Made by a program: the position numbers and the translations under genes. Shown here piece after piece: positions 9,879 to 18,271 of a stretch of DNA of 64,000 bases; within the stretch, counting starts at the first letter, position 1; the number at the start of each line of letters is the position of its first letter. The DNA is from RPQJ01 sp044226195 (lineage in GTDB: Bacteria > Pseudomonadota > Gammaproteobacteria > Steroidobacterales > Steroidobacteraceae), in NCBI GenBank assembly GCA_044226195.1, contig JBGAHO010000001.1, positions 1-64,000 of the forward strand, written 5' to 3'. A model generated the notes under the pieces. The model worked only from the letters and a program-made list of their open reading frames with translations, was not told where the DNA came from and searched no databases.

Positions 9879-10646
9879 TTAAAGCGTGCCGCTGACGCTG
9901 AACGGGCGCCGGCCGGCGGCGTCCGGCGGACCGAGGATGTCGAGCGAGTGCTGCATGCTCTCGGGCACCGCGCCCCGCGGCGCGACCCGTCCCTCGAACA
10001 GGAAGCTGCGGTCCTTGCCGATCGAGAGCGCGCCCTCCACGGAGAACGGGCCCTGCTTGTCCGTCACCAGCGCGGAGAGGTGATCCGGCAGCGAGGCGAC
10101 GCCCTGCGGCGCCGGATGCGGGAAGACGACGTGGAAGCCGCCGACGTTGGCGTTGCGCGGCGGCGGGGCGACGAGGTCGTCCATGTCGAGCGTGCCGCGA
10201 ATCGTGGTCGGCCAACCGGCGGTGACGACGATCTCATCGAAGCGGCCGCTGGCATGGCCCTGCCAGCCCTTCGGCATGCCGAGCGGCAACTGGCTCATCG
10301 CGGCGACCGGCAGGTCGAACGTGGTCGCCCCAAGACGCGCGTCACCGCCGAACGAGGCGCTGAAGTCGGTCTCGAGTCGTCCGTCGATCCGTGTCAGTAC
10401 CGCGTGCCCGGTGGCCCTGCCGCCCAGCAGCGCGAAGGGCGACAGCGACCACGTGAGATCGCCGATCGGTGCCTCGCGCCACGTGAGCCCTTGCGCGCCG
10501 CCGTTCCAGATCGAACCGGTGTAGGACGTCGCCCGCACGCCGATTTTCTCGAGGCGTCCCGAAGCAATGCCGGCGGGCAGCGTCGCCAGCACGAACAGCA
10601 GCAACGCGACGAGGCCGAGGGCGATGAGCCAGCCGAAGCGCTTCAA
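9879..10646 (-). CDS. gspN: Type II secretion system protein N
   Basis: This 255-residue protein matches the GspN family, an accessory bitopic inner-membrane protein of the type II secretion machine. It has an N-terminal membrane anchor (residues about 5-24, LIALGLVALLLFVLATLPAG), then a periplasmic part beginning with the family-typical SGRLEKIGVRATSYTGSIWNG and including LTWSLSPFALLGG. It is the last gene of the gspG-N operon and lies 22 bases after gspM. The role of GspN is poorly defined; it is absent from many systems and present in xanthomonad and pseudomonad types. Identification rests on sequence pattern together with position. Confidence 0.82.
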   Translation of the reverse strand: MKRFGWLIALGLVALLLFVLATLPAGIASGRLEKIGVRATSYTGSIWNGGAQGLTWREAPIGDLTWSLSPFALLGGRATGHAVLTRIDGRLETDFSASFGGDARLGATTFDLPVAAMSQLPLGMPKGWQGHASGRFDEIVVTAGWPTTIRGTLDMDDLVAPPPRNANVGGFHVVFPHPAPQGVASLPDHLSALVTDKQGPFSVEGALSIGKDRSFLFEGRVAPRGAVPESMQHSLDILGPPDAAGRRPFSVSGTL

Positions 10647-10668
10647 GGGAACTCGACCTGGCAGGCGC

Positions 10669-11154
10669 TCAGCCCGCGGGGCGGCTGAGCGTCAGGCTGG
10701 CGTTGACGATTCCGGGGCCCGTACCGTCGACGGCGGCCGCCTCGATGCTGACGCCGTACTGGCTCTGCAGGCTCGCAAGCCACGCGACCATGGCATCGAA
10801 CTGCACGCCTTCGAGGCGCAGGCGCAGCGCCTTGTTCTGGTCGGGGCTCTGGTCGCGCAGCGAATTGCCGAGGCCGGCCTCGCGCGCGGTGCGATCGATC
10901 AGCACCAGCAGCGACTCGCCCGAGGCACTCGCGGCCGCCGTGCCAGCCGCCTGGGCGACGCGCGGCGCGACTTCGCGCATCCACGCGAGGTCGACCTGTT
11001 TCTTCTCCAGCCGCTGGGCCGCGTGCCGATTCGCGGTCTGGAAGGGCAGCACCAGCACGAGGTACAGCAAGGCGAGCGCACCGAATCCGCCGGCGACGGA
11101 CACCAGCCGGCGTTCGCGCTCCTGCAGGCCGTCGAACCAGGCTCGCACGTTCAT
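10669..11154 (-). CDS. gspM: Type II secretion system protein M
   Basis: GspM is a small bitopic inner-membrane protein that pairs with GspL in the assembly platform. This 161-residue protein has a short cytoplasmic N-terminus (MNVRAWFDGLQERERRL), one membrane span at about 18-40 and a periplasmic coiled/ferredoxin-like domain. Length is normal for the family (about 160). The ATG at 11154 overlaps the gspL stop (ATGA), so the two are translationally coupled; the much longer open frame upstream is read through gspL in another frame. Sequence conservation is low in this family, and synteny between gspL and gspN is a large part of the evidence. Confidence 0.85.
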   Translation of the reverse strand: MNVRAWFDGLQERERRLVSVAGGFGALALLYLVLVLPFQTANRHAAQRLEKKQVDLAWMREVAPRVAQAAGTAAASASGESLLVLIDRTAREAGLGNSLRDQSPDQNKALRLRLEGVQFDAMVAWLASLQSQYGVSIEAAAVDGTGPGIVNASLTLSRPAG

Positions 11155-12377
11155 GCGGCCCCCAGCTTGACGGCGAGACGCCCTTCGACGTCCTGGCCGC
11201 GCGGCGTCGCCGATTGCATCTCGACCTGCACGCCGTTGCGGCTCATCGACTGCTTGATGCCGTCGATCGCTTCGACCGTCGGCGCCACCACGCGCAGCTC
11301 GACCGCGTCGCCGCGGAAATTCAGCGACTCGACGCGCGTGGTCGGCGCACCCGCGACTGCCTGTGCCAGCGCCGTCACGGCCGGCAGCAAGGCCGCACCG
11401 CCGGCGCCGCCCCGGCGCAGCACGCCTTCGATCTGTTCGCGGGCATTGACCATCTTCTGGCCGGGCAGTGCCTGGTGGAAGACCTCGGCGATCTGCACGT
11501 CGACCTGGCGCTCGGCACGCGTCGTCTGCCATAGCGCCACGCCCTGCGCGACGATGAAGACCAGCGCCGTCGCAGCGGCGAGCGCGAGTGGGATGCGCCA
11601 CTGCTTGATCTGTCCGCCGAAGGAGGAGGGCGGCGCATAGCTGCCCTGCAGCAGGTTCACCGGATCGCCGGCCTGCAAGTGCGCGGCGAGCAGGGGCAGT
11701 CCGCCGTCCGGCAGCAGCTTGACCTGCAGTGTCGCGGTGCGGGCGCGCAGCCCCTCGATCAGGACTTTCTCCTGCTCGTACTCGGCACTCGCGGCGTAGA
11801 ACACGACGTGCTCGCCCGGCTCGACCGCCGGGCCGAGCGCCATCTCCAGCGCCGACGCGAGTGGCTGCGCATCGAGCGCGTAGGGCACGCCCTCGGCACG
11901 CCGCACGAACAGCACGCCTTCATCGAGCAGCAGGGTGCAGACGTTGGGCGAGACCGGCACGGCCTGCGACTCGCAGTACGCCGCCGCCGGATGGATACCG
12001 GCCAGCTGGCAGGTGCCGAGCCAGCGATCGAGCAGAACCCGAGAGACGGTCGCGACCGGCGTGAGACTGCTGTCGGCCGGTCGGGTGCCGACGGCGAAGT
12101 GCAGCGCGTCGACGTCCGTCGCGAGCTGCTCCTCGAGGGCGAAGGGCACGGCTTGCGCCAGGCGAGCGCCGCCCTTGACGGGCAATTCGGGCAGGGCGAG
12201 GGAGACTTCCGTCGCGGGGAGCAAGAGCACGACCCGGCGTCCCTGCGCTGCGCTCAGGGCATCGGCCACGGGGCCGTTCGAGACGGTGCCCGAGCGCAGT
12301 CCGTTCTCATCGACGATGAGCCATGACGCCGGCGCCTCGTCGTGGGCACGGAGCCGTATCACCAGCGTTTCAGTCAT
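11151..12377 (-). CDS. gspL: Type II secretion system protein L
   Basis: GspL links the cytoplasmic ATPase GspE to the inner-membrane platform. This 408-residue protein shows the expected order: an actin-like cytoplasmic domain (PATEVSLALPELPVKGGARL, then AQAVPFALEEQLATDVDALH), one membrane span near 265-285 (IPLALAAATALVFIVAQGVAL) and a periplasmic ferredoxin-like domain that dimerises with GspM. It follows gspK by 15 bases and overlaps gspM by 4. The start MTETLVIRL fits the family, in which the first strand of the actin-like domain begins within a few residues of the N-terminus. Confidence 0.9.
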   Translation of the reverse strand: MTETLVIRLRAHDEAPASWLIVDENGLRSGTVSNGPVADALSAAQGRRVVLLLPATEVSLALPELPVKGGARLAQAVPFALEEQLATDVDALHFAVGTRPADSSLTPVATVSRVLLDRWLGTCQLAGIHPAAAYCESQAVPVSPNVCTLLLDEGVLFVRRAEGVPYALDAQPLASALEMALGPAVEPGEHVVFYAASAEYEQEKVLIEGLRARTATLQVKLLPDGGLPLLAAHLQAGDPVNLLQGSYAPPSSFGGQIKQWRIPLALAAATALVFIVAQGVALWQTTRAERQVDVQIAEVFHQALPGQKMVNAREQIEGVLRRGGAGGAALLPAVTALAQAVAGAPTTRVESLNFRGDAVELRVVAPTVEAIDGIKQSMSRNGVQVEMQSATPRGQDVEGRLAVKLGAA

Positions 12378-12392
12378 AGGCCTCGGGGCTGC

Positions 12393-13361
12393 TCAGGCGG
12401 TGCCGATGCTGCGCAGGATCGGCCTCACCTGGCCGCTACCCCCGCGCGCGAGCAGACTGTACAGGGTGAAATCCGTGGTGCCAATAGTGACCCATATCGT
12501 CGCCCCGAAGTAACTGCTTGTTTCTGCGAGCGAGTTCTTGACTTTGTCGTACTCGGCCGCGCCCAGCGTGGCCTGCAGGTCGGTCAGTTTCGGGAAGCAG
12601 CCGACCGCCTGACGCTGCTGCTTCAGGTAGTCCGCATTGAGGCTGAACTGACGCTCGGCCTCCGAGAGCGCATCGAGCACGATGCCCGGCGCCGTGCAGA
12701 CGTTCAGCTTGGTCCCCACCGGCAGGGCGGCGACGTACGGCTTGATCTTCGCAAAGCGGTCCGGCGTGAAGCCCGGCAACTGCAGCATTTCGCTGATCCG
12801 GGTGACCGGCATGTTCGCGGCGAGGTGCGGCGGATTCTGCCCGGTGTAGGTGGTGTCCTCGGCGCCGTTCGGGAAGCCCGGGTCGATGTCTTCGTCGATC
12901 CAGTCGGCCATGGTCGTGGCCCAGTCACCCTCGAGGCCCGCCATCACCAGGATGCGTTCGAACTGCTTGATGGCCGTCGGGTTCGGCGTGCCGTCGGGGA
13001 ACACGAGGTTGTTGAGGTTGAAGCGGCCCTGCATGTCCTCGAGCCGGCCCTCGACGGTGCCGATGCCGTCGTCGATCGGCAGGATCACCGGCTTGGCCCA
13101 GGCCTCGCCGAGGTGATCGGTCTGGGAGTTCTGCGCATCGCGGCGCAGCCCCTCGGCGGCCAGCGCTTCGGCGCCGAGCGCGATCTCGAAGGCCTGGTCG
13201 CCGCCGAACAGCGTCGCGCTGCGCCGCTGGTCGAGCACGCTGCGAAAGGCGACGTTGACGGCGAGGATGGTCGCCAATGCCACGATCAGCACGGCCATGA
13301 TGAGCGCGACACCGCGCTGGCGACGCGGGACATGGGCGAGGCGAGGACGTGCGGCGCGCAT
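12393..13361 (-). CDS. gspK: Type II secretion system minor pseudopilin K
   Basis: GspK caps the tip of the pseudopilus. This 322-residue protein has a basic leader followed by the hydrophobic stem QRGVALIMAVLIVALATILA, and lacks the Glu at position +5 as is normal for GspK. The long insert domain includes NLNNLVFPDGTPNPTA and WIDEDIDPGFPNGAEDTTY, matching the alpha-helical and calcium-binding region of GspK (pattern ADWIDED). The ATG at 13361 is chosen because it abuts the gspJ stop (TGATG) and gives the correct short leader. It should interact with GspI and GspJ in a tip complex. Two cysteines (NVCTAPG, VGCFPK) may form a disulfide. Confidence 0.92.
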   Translation of the reverse strand: MRAARPRLAHVPRRQRGVALIMAVLIVALATILAVNVAFRSVLDQRRSATLFGGDQAFEIALGAEALAAEGLRRDAQNSQTDHLGEAWAKPVILPIDDGIGTVEGRLEDMQGRFNLNNLVFPDGTPNPTAIKQFERILVMAGLEGDWATTMADWIDEDIDPGFPNGAEDTTYTGQNPPHLAANMPVTRISEMLQLPGFTPDRFAKIKPYVAALPVGTKLNVCTAPGIVLDALSEAERQFSLNADYLKQQRQAVGCFPKLTDLQATLGAAEYDKVKNSLAETSSYFGATIWVTIGTTDFTLYSLLARGGSGQVRPILRSIGTA

Positions 13362-13972
13362 CAGCCGGACACCTCGATCACGCGCCGCAGGGTGCCCCAG
13401 TCGTCGAGATCGACCTGCACCTCGACGGCGGCCGGACGCACGCGTTCGGCGTCCGCGGACCCGTTGGTGGCGCCGAGCGGCCAGCGATCGACCCACGCGC
13501 GACCGGCGGTCATGAAGCGGAAGCGGATCGCGCGCACGCCCGGGAGCAGCTTCACGCGGATGGGCTCCTGGGCCTGCGTGCGATCGAGCACCGGCCAGTG
13601 GTCGCGCCACAGGCCGTCCTGGTCGAGGCGGTACCCCACGCGCTCGAGCGTCGGCCGCGGCAGGCCCGCCGTGTTGCTCCAGCCGGCGCGCGTGAATTCG
13701 ATCTTGTAGTCGATCGAGTCGCCGGCCAGCACGGCCGGGATGCGGGCGCCGCCGATCGGCTCGCGGATCGGTCGCGGTTCGAGCTGCTCGAGGTCGGTCG
13801 CGAGCACCTGCATCGCGCGCTGCACTTCGTGCACCCGCTCGAGGCGCTGCCCGGCGTATTCCGCCTGGCGCTGCAACTGCGTGTAACCGACCAGCGCCAT
13901 CACGCCGACGATCGCGAAGATCGCCATCGCGACCAGCAGTTCGATCAGGGTGAAGCCGCGGCTGCGACTCAT
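13361..13972 (-). CDS. gspJ: Type II secretion system minor pseudopilin J
   Basis: The 203-residue protein begins MSRSRGFTLIELLVAMAIFA, a prepilin-peptidase site (cut after G, methylation at F) with Glu at +5, followed by the hydrophobic stem. The globular part contains ATDLEQLEPRPIREP and the C-terminal RPAAVEVQVDLDDWG, typical of GspJ. It forms the pseudopilus tip complex with GspI and GspK in the periplasm. The start at 13972 overlaps the gspI stop by four bases. Maturation needs a PilD/GspO peptidase, which is not encoded in this window. Confidence 0.92.
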   Translation of the reverse strand: MSRSRGFTLIELLVAMAIFAIVGVMALVGYTQLQRQAEYAGQRLERVHEVQRAMQVLATDLEQLEPRPIREPIGGARIPAVLAGDSIDYKIEFTRAGWSNTAGLPRPTLERVGYRLDQDGLWRDHWPVLDRTQAQEPIRVKLLPGVRAIRFRFMTAGRAWVDRWPLGATNGSADAERVRPAAVEVQVDLDDWGTLRRVIEVSG

Positions 13973-14487
13973 GGCTCGTTGTCCGTGGGCAGGCCCGGCG
14001 GCGGCGTGGTCTCGCCGCCCTGGTCGCCTTCCTTGATGCCGCCACCCTGCGTGCCGCCGGTGCCGCCCCAGGTGACCATCGTGCCGCCGGCGGCGCCGAT
14101 CGCCGTGCCGTAGAAGCCGCTCACGCTCGCGAGCGGGTTGTCGTCCGGCCTGGCTGCGGGCCGCACGCTGACGTCCATGCGCCGCATGCTCTCGACCTGG
14201 GTCTGCGTGGTGACGAGCTCCCACTTCCAGCGCAGCCCGCCCAGCTCGACCTCGTCGGAGGTCTTGCCGACCTCGGGCGGGGAGGCCGCGAGCCGTCGTT
14301 CGGTGAGGATGTTCATCGCGACCCAGTGCGCGAGCGTCTTCTCGCGCAGGTAGCTGCCGCTGCTCGCCGACTGCGTGACCGCCTCGATGGCGCCCATCAT
14401 GCCGAGCGCGACGATGACGAGGGCGGCGAGCACCTCGATCAGCGTGAAGCCGCGCGCGCGCCGGCTACTGCTGTCGTTCGCGCGCAT
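13969..14487 (-). CDS. gspI: Type II secretion system minor pseudopilin I
   Basis: The prepilin motif ARGFTLIEVLAALVIVALGM sits about 11 residues after the ATG at 14487, and the following LAHWVAMNILTERRL is the diagnostic GspI helix (family pattern AxWVAxNxLxExR). GspI nucleates the GspI-J-K tip complex. The 172-residue length exceeds the usual 120-130 because of a Gly/Thr/Pro-rich C-terminal extension (WGGTGGTQGGGIKEGDQGG), which looks flexible. The start lies 23 bases inside gspH; the longer open frame upstream is a read-through of gspH in another frame. Confidence 0.9.
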   Translation of the reverse strand: MRANDSSSRRARGFTLIEVLAALVIVALGMMGAIEAVTQSASSGSYLREKTLAHWVAMNILTERRLAASPPEVGKTSDEVELGGLRWKWELVTTQTQVESMRRMDVSVRPAARPDDNPLASVSGFYGTAIGAAGGTMVTWGGTGGTQGGGIKEGDQGGETTPPPGLPTDNEP

Positions 14488-15061
14488 CGTCGTGCACCTC
14501 GATCTTGCCGTCGGCCGTGCCCGCCACCCGCCGTTCCTCCGTCGTGCCGTCGCGTCGCAGGATGACGTCGAACGGCACCAGGTCACCGGAGGCCTGGACG
14601 AGGATCTGCGGCTCGATCACCGGCTCGGCTTCCTTCAGCAGGTCGGTCGACTCCGGGCGCTTGAACGGCACGTCGCGACCGTCGATGCGCAGCTGCACCG
14701 TGAGCCCGGCGGGCAGCTCGCGCGCCCGCAGCACCGGATCGTCGTCGACCGGTTGCCAGAGTTCCTTGCGTGAGTCGTAACGGAGCCAGCCGTAGCCGCG
14801 TTCTTCGAGTCGCAGGCCGACGTCGGTGCCGACCATCATCGCGTCCTCGCGCGACTGCACGAGGAGGGCCTGCAGGCGGGCCGCTTCCTGGTCCATCTCG
14901 TGGTCGCCGCCGAGGACGTGCACGGAGATCACGGCCATCGACAGGATGATGCCGATGATCACGATCACCACCAGCACCTCGAGCAGCGTGAAGCCCGAGG
15001 ATCGCTGGCCGGCGTGCCGCCGATTTACCTCAGTCGGTGTCCCAGCTGCCGATGTCAGCAT
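14465..15061 (-). CDS. gspH: Type II secretion system minor pseudopilin H
   Basis: The prepilin-type stem GFTLLEVLVVIVIIGIILSM identifies a pseudopilin, and EAARLQALLVQSREDAMMVG followed by VGLRLEERGYGWLRYD is the pattern of GspH, the minor pseudopilin linking tip and shaft. The ATG at 15061 gives a 23-residue leader, long but acceptable for GspH, and lies 32 bases inside the end of gspG; no better start is present closer to the cleavage site. Length is 198 residues. It is the second gene of the operon and is probably translationally coupled to gspG. Confidence 0.88.
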   Translation of the reverse strand: MLTSAAGTPTEVNRRHAGQRSSGFTLLEVLVVIVIIGIILSMAVISVHVLGGDHEMDQEAARLQALLVQSREDAMMVGTDVGLRLEERGYGWLRYDSRKELWQPVDDDPVLRARELPAGLTVQLRIDGRDVPFKRPESTDLLKEAEPVIEPQILVQASGDLVPFDVILRRDGTTEERRVAGTADGKIEVHDDARERQQ

Positions 15062-15491
15062 CGGGGCCTTCGCCGCCCGGCTGGCCGTCGGCCCCGAGCG
15101 TGAAGAGGTCGTAGTCGCCGTGCGAGCCCGGCGAGATGTAGTTGTAGTCGTTGCCCCAGGGATCCTTGCGCAGTTTCTCGACGTAGCCGCCGGGCTTCCA
15201 GTTCTTGATGTTCGGGTCATTCGGCTGCTTCACCAGCGCCTCGAGCCCCTGTTCCGTGGTCGGATACCGGAAGTTGTCCATGCGGTAGAGATTGAGCGCC
15301 GTGCCGTAGGACCGGATGTCGTTCTTCGCGGCGGTCACGCGTGCCTGCTCGACCCGGCGGATCACGTTGGGCGCCACCAGCGCCATGAGGATGCCGAGGA
15401 TCACCACGACCACCATGATCTCGATCAGGGTAAAGCCGTGCGGGAGGCGGGCGGGTCGATGCAGGAGCGTGGATGTGCGAATCTTCATCAC
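15030..15491 (-). CDS. gspG: Type II secretion system major pseudopilin G
   Basis: GspG is the subunit of the periplasmic pseudopilus that pushes folded proteins out through the secretin. The 153-residue protein has the prepilin site HGFTLIEIMVVVVILGIL with Glu +5. The invariant C-terminal signature covers YPTTEQGLEALVKQP, LRKDPWGNDYNYISPG and the acidic calcium site near SWDTD. Two ATGs (15491, 15488) are adjacent. It is the first gene of the minus-strand operon gspG-H-I-J-K-L-M-N, and its promoter must lie in the short divergent gap or inside the first codons of the rhombosortase gene. The usual upstream genes gspC-F are absent here. Confidence 0.95.
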   Translation of the reverse strand: MMKIRTSTLLHRPARLPHGFTLIEIMVVVVILGILMALVAPNVIRRVEQARVTAAKNDIRSYGTALNLYRMDNFRYPTTEQGLEALVKQPNDPNIKNWKPGGYVEKLRKDPWGNDYNYISPGSHGDYDLFTLGADGQPGGEGPDADIGSWDTD

Positions 15492-15556
15492 GGGTGCCGT
15501 GGCGCGTTAGATTGCGGGAATCATACCAAACCGGCCTGGCCCCTCGCGGGCTCCCC

Positions 15557-16162
15557 ATGCTCGAACGTCTGACACGCCTGCGATTCTCCGACTGGGCCGC
15601 GCCCTGCGGATTGTCCGGATTGCTCCTGGCACTGTACCTCGGCGGCCCCGGCCTGACATCGACGCTGCGTTACGAACGCGCGGCGGTGCTCGACGGCCAG
15701 TGGTGGCGCCTCGCCAGCGGTCACCTCGTCCACGCGGACGGGGCCCACCTCGCCTGGAATGTGATCGGGATCGCAATCGTGTGGGGTCTGTTCGCGCGTG
15801 AGTACCGCCTGCGGGAGTGGCTCGGGATCCTGCTCGCTTCGACAGCGGCGATCGGCGCCGGGTTCCTGATCCTGCAACCCGGCCTGGCGTGGTACGTCGG
15901 CTTCTCCGGCCTGCTGCACGGAGCGATGGCGGCGGGCCTCGTCGCGTGGCTGCGCCACTCACGCGACCCGCTCACGGCCCTGGTCGGCGTGCTGTTCATC
16001 GCCAAGCTGGCCTGGGAGCACACGCATGGCGCGCTGCCGTTCACCGGGGCGACGCTCAGCCTGCCCGTGGTACACGAAGCGCATACGTATGGCGCGATCG
16101 GTGGTGCCCTCGCCGGGGCGTTGCTGCAGGCGACCCGGCGGCCCGCAGGCCGCTCGCTATAA
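15557..16162 (+). CDS. rrtA: Rhombosortase (rhomboid-family intramembrane serine protease)
   Basis: This 201-residue protein has about six hydrophobic segments and the rhomboid catalytic pair: serine in GFSGLLHG and histidine in HEAHTYGA. The histidine-rich first loop motif HLVHADGAHLAWNV is also present. These features fit the rhombosortase subgroup, which cleaves the C-terminal GlyGly-CTERM anchor of proteins exported by type II secretion. Its position head-to-head with the gspG-N operon supports that role. The ATG at 15557 gives a cytoplasmic start before the first span; an in-frame start at 15473 would overlap gspG. No protein with an obvious GlyGly-CTERM tail was found in this window, so the substrate is elsewhere. 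Confidence 0.8.
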   Translation: MLERLTRLRFSDWAAPCGLSGLLLALYLGGPGLTSTLRYERAAVLDGQWWRLASGHLVHADGAHLAWNVIGIAIVWGLFAREYRLREWLGILLASTAAIGAGFLILQPGLAWYVGFSGLLHGAMAAGLVAWLRHSRDPLTALVGVLFIAKLAWEHTHGALPFTGATLSLPVVHEAHTYGAIGGALAGALLQATRRPAGRSL

Positions 16163-16184
16163 TTGCGCCGCCCGTTCCGGGCGG
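16158..16184 (+). promoter_or_regulatory. Promoter -10 box and leader hairpin of fabD
   Basis: TATAAT at 16158-16163 is a perfect -10 consensus, overlapping the end of the rhombosortase gene. It is followed by a GC-rich discriminator and a 7-bp hairpin (CCGCCCG, loop TTC, CGGGCGG, 16168-16184). A GAGGAGAG ribosome-binding site lies at 16191-16198, before the fabD ATG. No good -35 is visible 16-18 bases upstream. Confidence 0.5.
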
Positions 16185-16206
16185 GGGCGCGAGGAGAGTC
16201 CACCCG

Positions 16207-17148
16207 ATGTCGCTAGCAATGGTGTTTCCCGGCCAGGGATCGCAGTCCGTCGGCATGCTGGCGGCGCTGGGCGCCGCCGAGCCGGTGGTGCGACAGACGT
16301 TTGCCGAGGCGTCGACCGTGCTCGGCTACGACCTGTGGGCGCTCTGCCAGAACGGACCGGAGGCGGACCTCGGTGCCACCGAGCGCACGCAGCCTGCCAT
16401 GCTCGCCGCCGGCGTCGCGACCTGGCGCGTCTGGAAACAGAAGGGCGGCCGGCAACCGGTGGCGATGGCCGGCCACAGCCTCGGCGAATACTCCGCGCTG
16501 GTCTGCTCGGGCGCCCTCGACTTTCGCACCGCGATCGATCTCGTCCGCTACCGGGGACAGCTCATGCAGGCGGCCGTGCCGCTCGGCCAGGGGGCCATGG
16601 CGGCCATCCTCGGGCTCGAGGACGCGGACCTCGACGCCGCCTGTCGCGTGGCGGCGCAGGGCGAGGTGGTCGAGCCGGTCAATTTCAACTCGCCGGGGCA
16701 GGTGGTCATCGCCGGCCACGCGACCGCGGTCCAGCGTGCAATCGAGACGGCCAAGGCACGCGGTGCGAAGCGTGCCGTGCTGTTGCCGGTGAGCGTGCCG
16801 TCGCACAGCAGCCTGATGGTCGGCGCAGCCGGGAAGCTCGCCCAGCGCCTCGCCGAGGTCGAATTCCGCCTGCCGGACGTGCCGGCGGTCTACACGGTCG
16901 ACGTGCAGACACACGCCAGCCCGGACGGCATCCGCCAGTCGCTCAAGGAACAGTTGTACAAGCCCGTGCGCTGGGCCGATACCGTGCGCGCCATGCTGGC
17001 ATCCGGCGTGACGACCTTCGTCGAGTGCGGACCCGGCAAAGTGCTCACCTCGCTCAATCGCCGCATCGAACGCAAGCCCGAGCTGAAGATGCTCGCCCTC
17101 GAAGACCCGGCCTCGATCGACGCTGCGCTCGCGGCCTGCCAGGAGTGA
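16207..17148 (+). CDS. fabD: Malonyl-CoA:ACP transacylase
   Basis: FabD loads malonate from CoA onto acyl carrier protein for type II fatty acid synthesis. The 313-residue protein shows the N-terminal FPGQGSQSVGM oxyanion loop, the nucleophile elbow AGHSLGEYSALV with the catalytic serine, SVPSHSSLM with the catalytic histidine and VECGPGKVLTSL near the C-terminus. Length is normal (about 310). A strong GAGGAGAG ribosome-binding site precedes the ATG. It starts the fabD-fabG-acpP-fabF block; the usual upstream genes plsX and fabH are replaced here by the rhombosortase gene. Confidence 0.97.
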   Translation: MSLAMVFPGQGSQSVGMLAALGAAEPVVRQTFAEASTVLGYDLWALCQNGPEADLGATERTQPAMLAAGVATWRVWKQKGGRQPVAMAGHSLGEYSALVCSGALDFRTAIDLVRYRGQLMQAAVPLGQGAMAAILGLEDADLDAACRVAAQGEVVEPVNFNSPGQVVIAGHATAVQRAIETAKARGAKRAVLLPVSVPSHSSLMVGAAGKLAQRLAEVEFRLPDVPAVYTVDVQTHASPDGIRQSLKEQLYKPVRWADTVRAMLASGVTTFVECGPGKVLTSLNRRIERKPELKMLALEDPASIDAALAACQE

Positions 17149-17152
17149 TCCC

Positions 17153-17893
17153 ATGCTCGAGAACGACATCGCCCTGGTGACGGGCGCCTCCCGCGGCATC
17201 GGCAAGGCCATCGCGCTGGAACTCGCGCGGCGGGGTGCGACGGTCGTCGGCACGGCGACCAGCGAATCCGGGGCCGCGGCGATCTCCGCGTACCTCGCCG
17301 ACGCCGGTCTCAAGGGGCGCGGTGTCGTGCTGGACGTGGCGCGGGCCGAATCGGTCGACGCCTGCTTCAAGGACGTCGAGGGCAAGGAAGGCACGCCGTC
17401 GATCCTGGTCAACAATGCCGGGGTGACCAGGGACGGGTTGCTGATGCGCATGAGCGCCGACGACTGGCAGACGGTGATCGAGACCGACCTGTCGGCGGTC
17501 TATCGCACGTGCAAGGCCGTCATGCGCGGCATGATGAAAGCGCGCCGCGGCCGGATCATCAACATCGCGTCGGTGGTCGGGGTGATGGGCAATGCCGGCC
17601 AGACCAATTACTCAGCCGCCAAGGCGGGCATGATCGGGTTCTCGAAGAGCCTCGCCCGTGAGGTGGGCTCGCGCAACATCACGGTCAACGTGGTGGCGCC
17701 CGGCTTCATCGTGACCGACATGACCGATGCCCTGCCGGAGGCCAGCAAGGCGGCCCTGCTGGCCCAGGTGCCCCTCGGGCGCCTCGGCGGGGCCGAGGAC
17801 ATCGCGCACGCGGTGGCCTTCCTGGCGTCCCCCCAGGCCGGTTACATCAGCGGGGAAACGCTCCACGTCAATGGCGGTATGTACATGATTTAA
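17153..17893 (+). CDS. fabG: 3-oxoacyl-ACP reductase
   Basis: This NADPH-dependent short-chain dehydrogenase reduces 3-ketoacyl-ACP in fatty acid elongation. The 246 residues include the cofactor motif TGASRGIG (10-17), NNAGVTRDGLL, the catalytic Ser region INIASVVGVMGNAGQTN with Tyr and Lys in YSAAKAG, and the C-terminal ASPQAGYISGETLHVNGGMYM that is specific to FabG. It begins four bases after the fabD stop, so the two are cotranscribed. Length and motif order match E. coli FabG (244). Confidence 0.97.
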   Translation: MLENDIALVTGASRGIGKAIALELARRGATVVGTATSESGAAAISAYLADAGLKGRGVVLDVARAESVDACFKDVEGKEGTPSILVNNAGVTRDGLLMRMSADDWQTVIETDLSAVYRTCKAVMRGMMKARRGRIINIASVVGVMGNAGQTNYSAAKAGMIGFSKSLAREVGSRNITVNVVAPGFIVTDMTDALPEASKAALLAQVPLGRLGGAEDIAHAVAFLASPQAGYISGETLHVNGGMYMI

Positions 17894-17910
17894 AAGGGAG
17901 TTCTACCCCA

Positions 17911-17940
17911 TTGGACCCCTCGGGGCGCTTAACATAGAAT
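17911..17940 (+). promoter_or_regulatory. Sigma-70-type promoter for acpP
   Basis: TTGGAC (17911-17916) and TAGAAT (17935-17940) are separated by 18 bases in the 120-base gap between fabG and acpP. A GC-rich discriminator (ACGCCGCCC) follows. A separate strong acpP promoter is expected because ACP is needed in large excess over the enzymes. Confidence 0.6.
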
Positions 17941-18013
17941 ACGCCGCCCATGCCGGTCGCCCGTGGGGGTGGCCCCGGCATGACTTCCTTCCTTGCAAAG
18001 GATTCGAAAGACA

Positions 18014-18256
18014 ATGAGCAGTATTGAACAGCGGGTTAAGGCGATCGTCGCCGAGCAACTGGGCGTCAAAGAGGAAGAAGTGACCAACGAGTCCTCCTTC
18101 GTCGATGACCTGGGCGCTGACTCGCTCGACACTGTGGAACTCGTGATGGCGCTCGAAGAAGAGTTCGAGACCGAGATCCCGGACGAGGACGCTGAGAAGA
18201 TCACGACCGTCCAGCAGGCTATCGACTACATCAACGAGCGTCGCAGCCAGGCCTGA
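18014..18256 (+). CDS. acpP: Acyl carrier protein
   Basis: The 80-residue acidic protein carries growing acyl chains on a phosphopantetheine arm attached to the serine in GADSLDTVELVMALEEEF, the near-universal ACP motif. The start MSSIEQRVKAIV is the normal one; an in-frame TTG at 17993 adds seven unlikely residues. The gene lies 120 bases after fabG with its own predicted promoter, and 75 bases before fabF with a hairpin between them. Four-helix architecture and length are as in E. coli AcpP (78). Confidence 0.98.
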   Translation: MSSIEQRVKAIVAEQLGVKEEEVTNESSFVDDLGADSLDTVELVMALEEEFETEIPDEDAEKITTVQQAIDYINERRSQA

Positions 18257-18271
18257 GCTGCGGCCCGGTTC

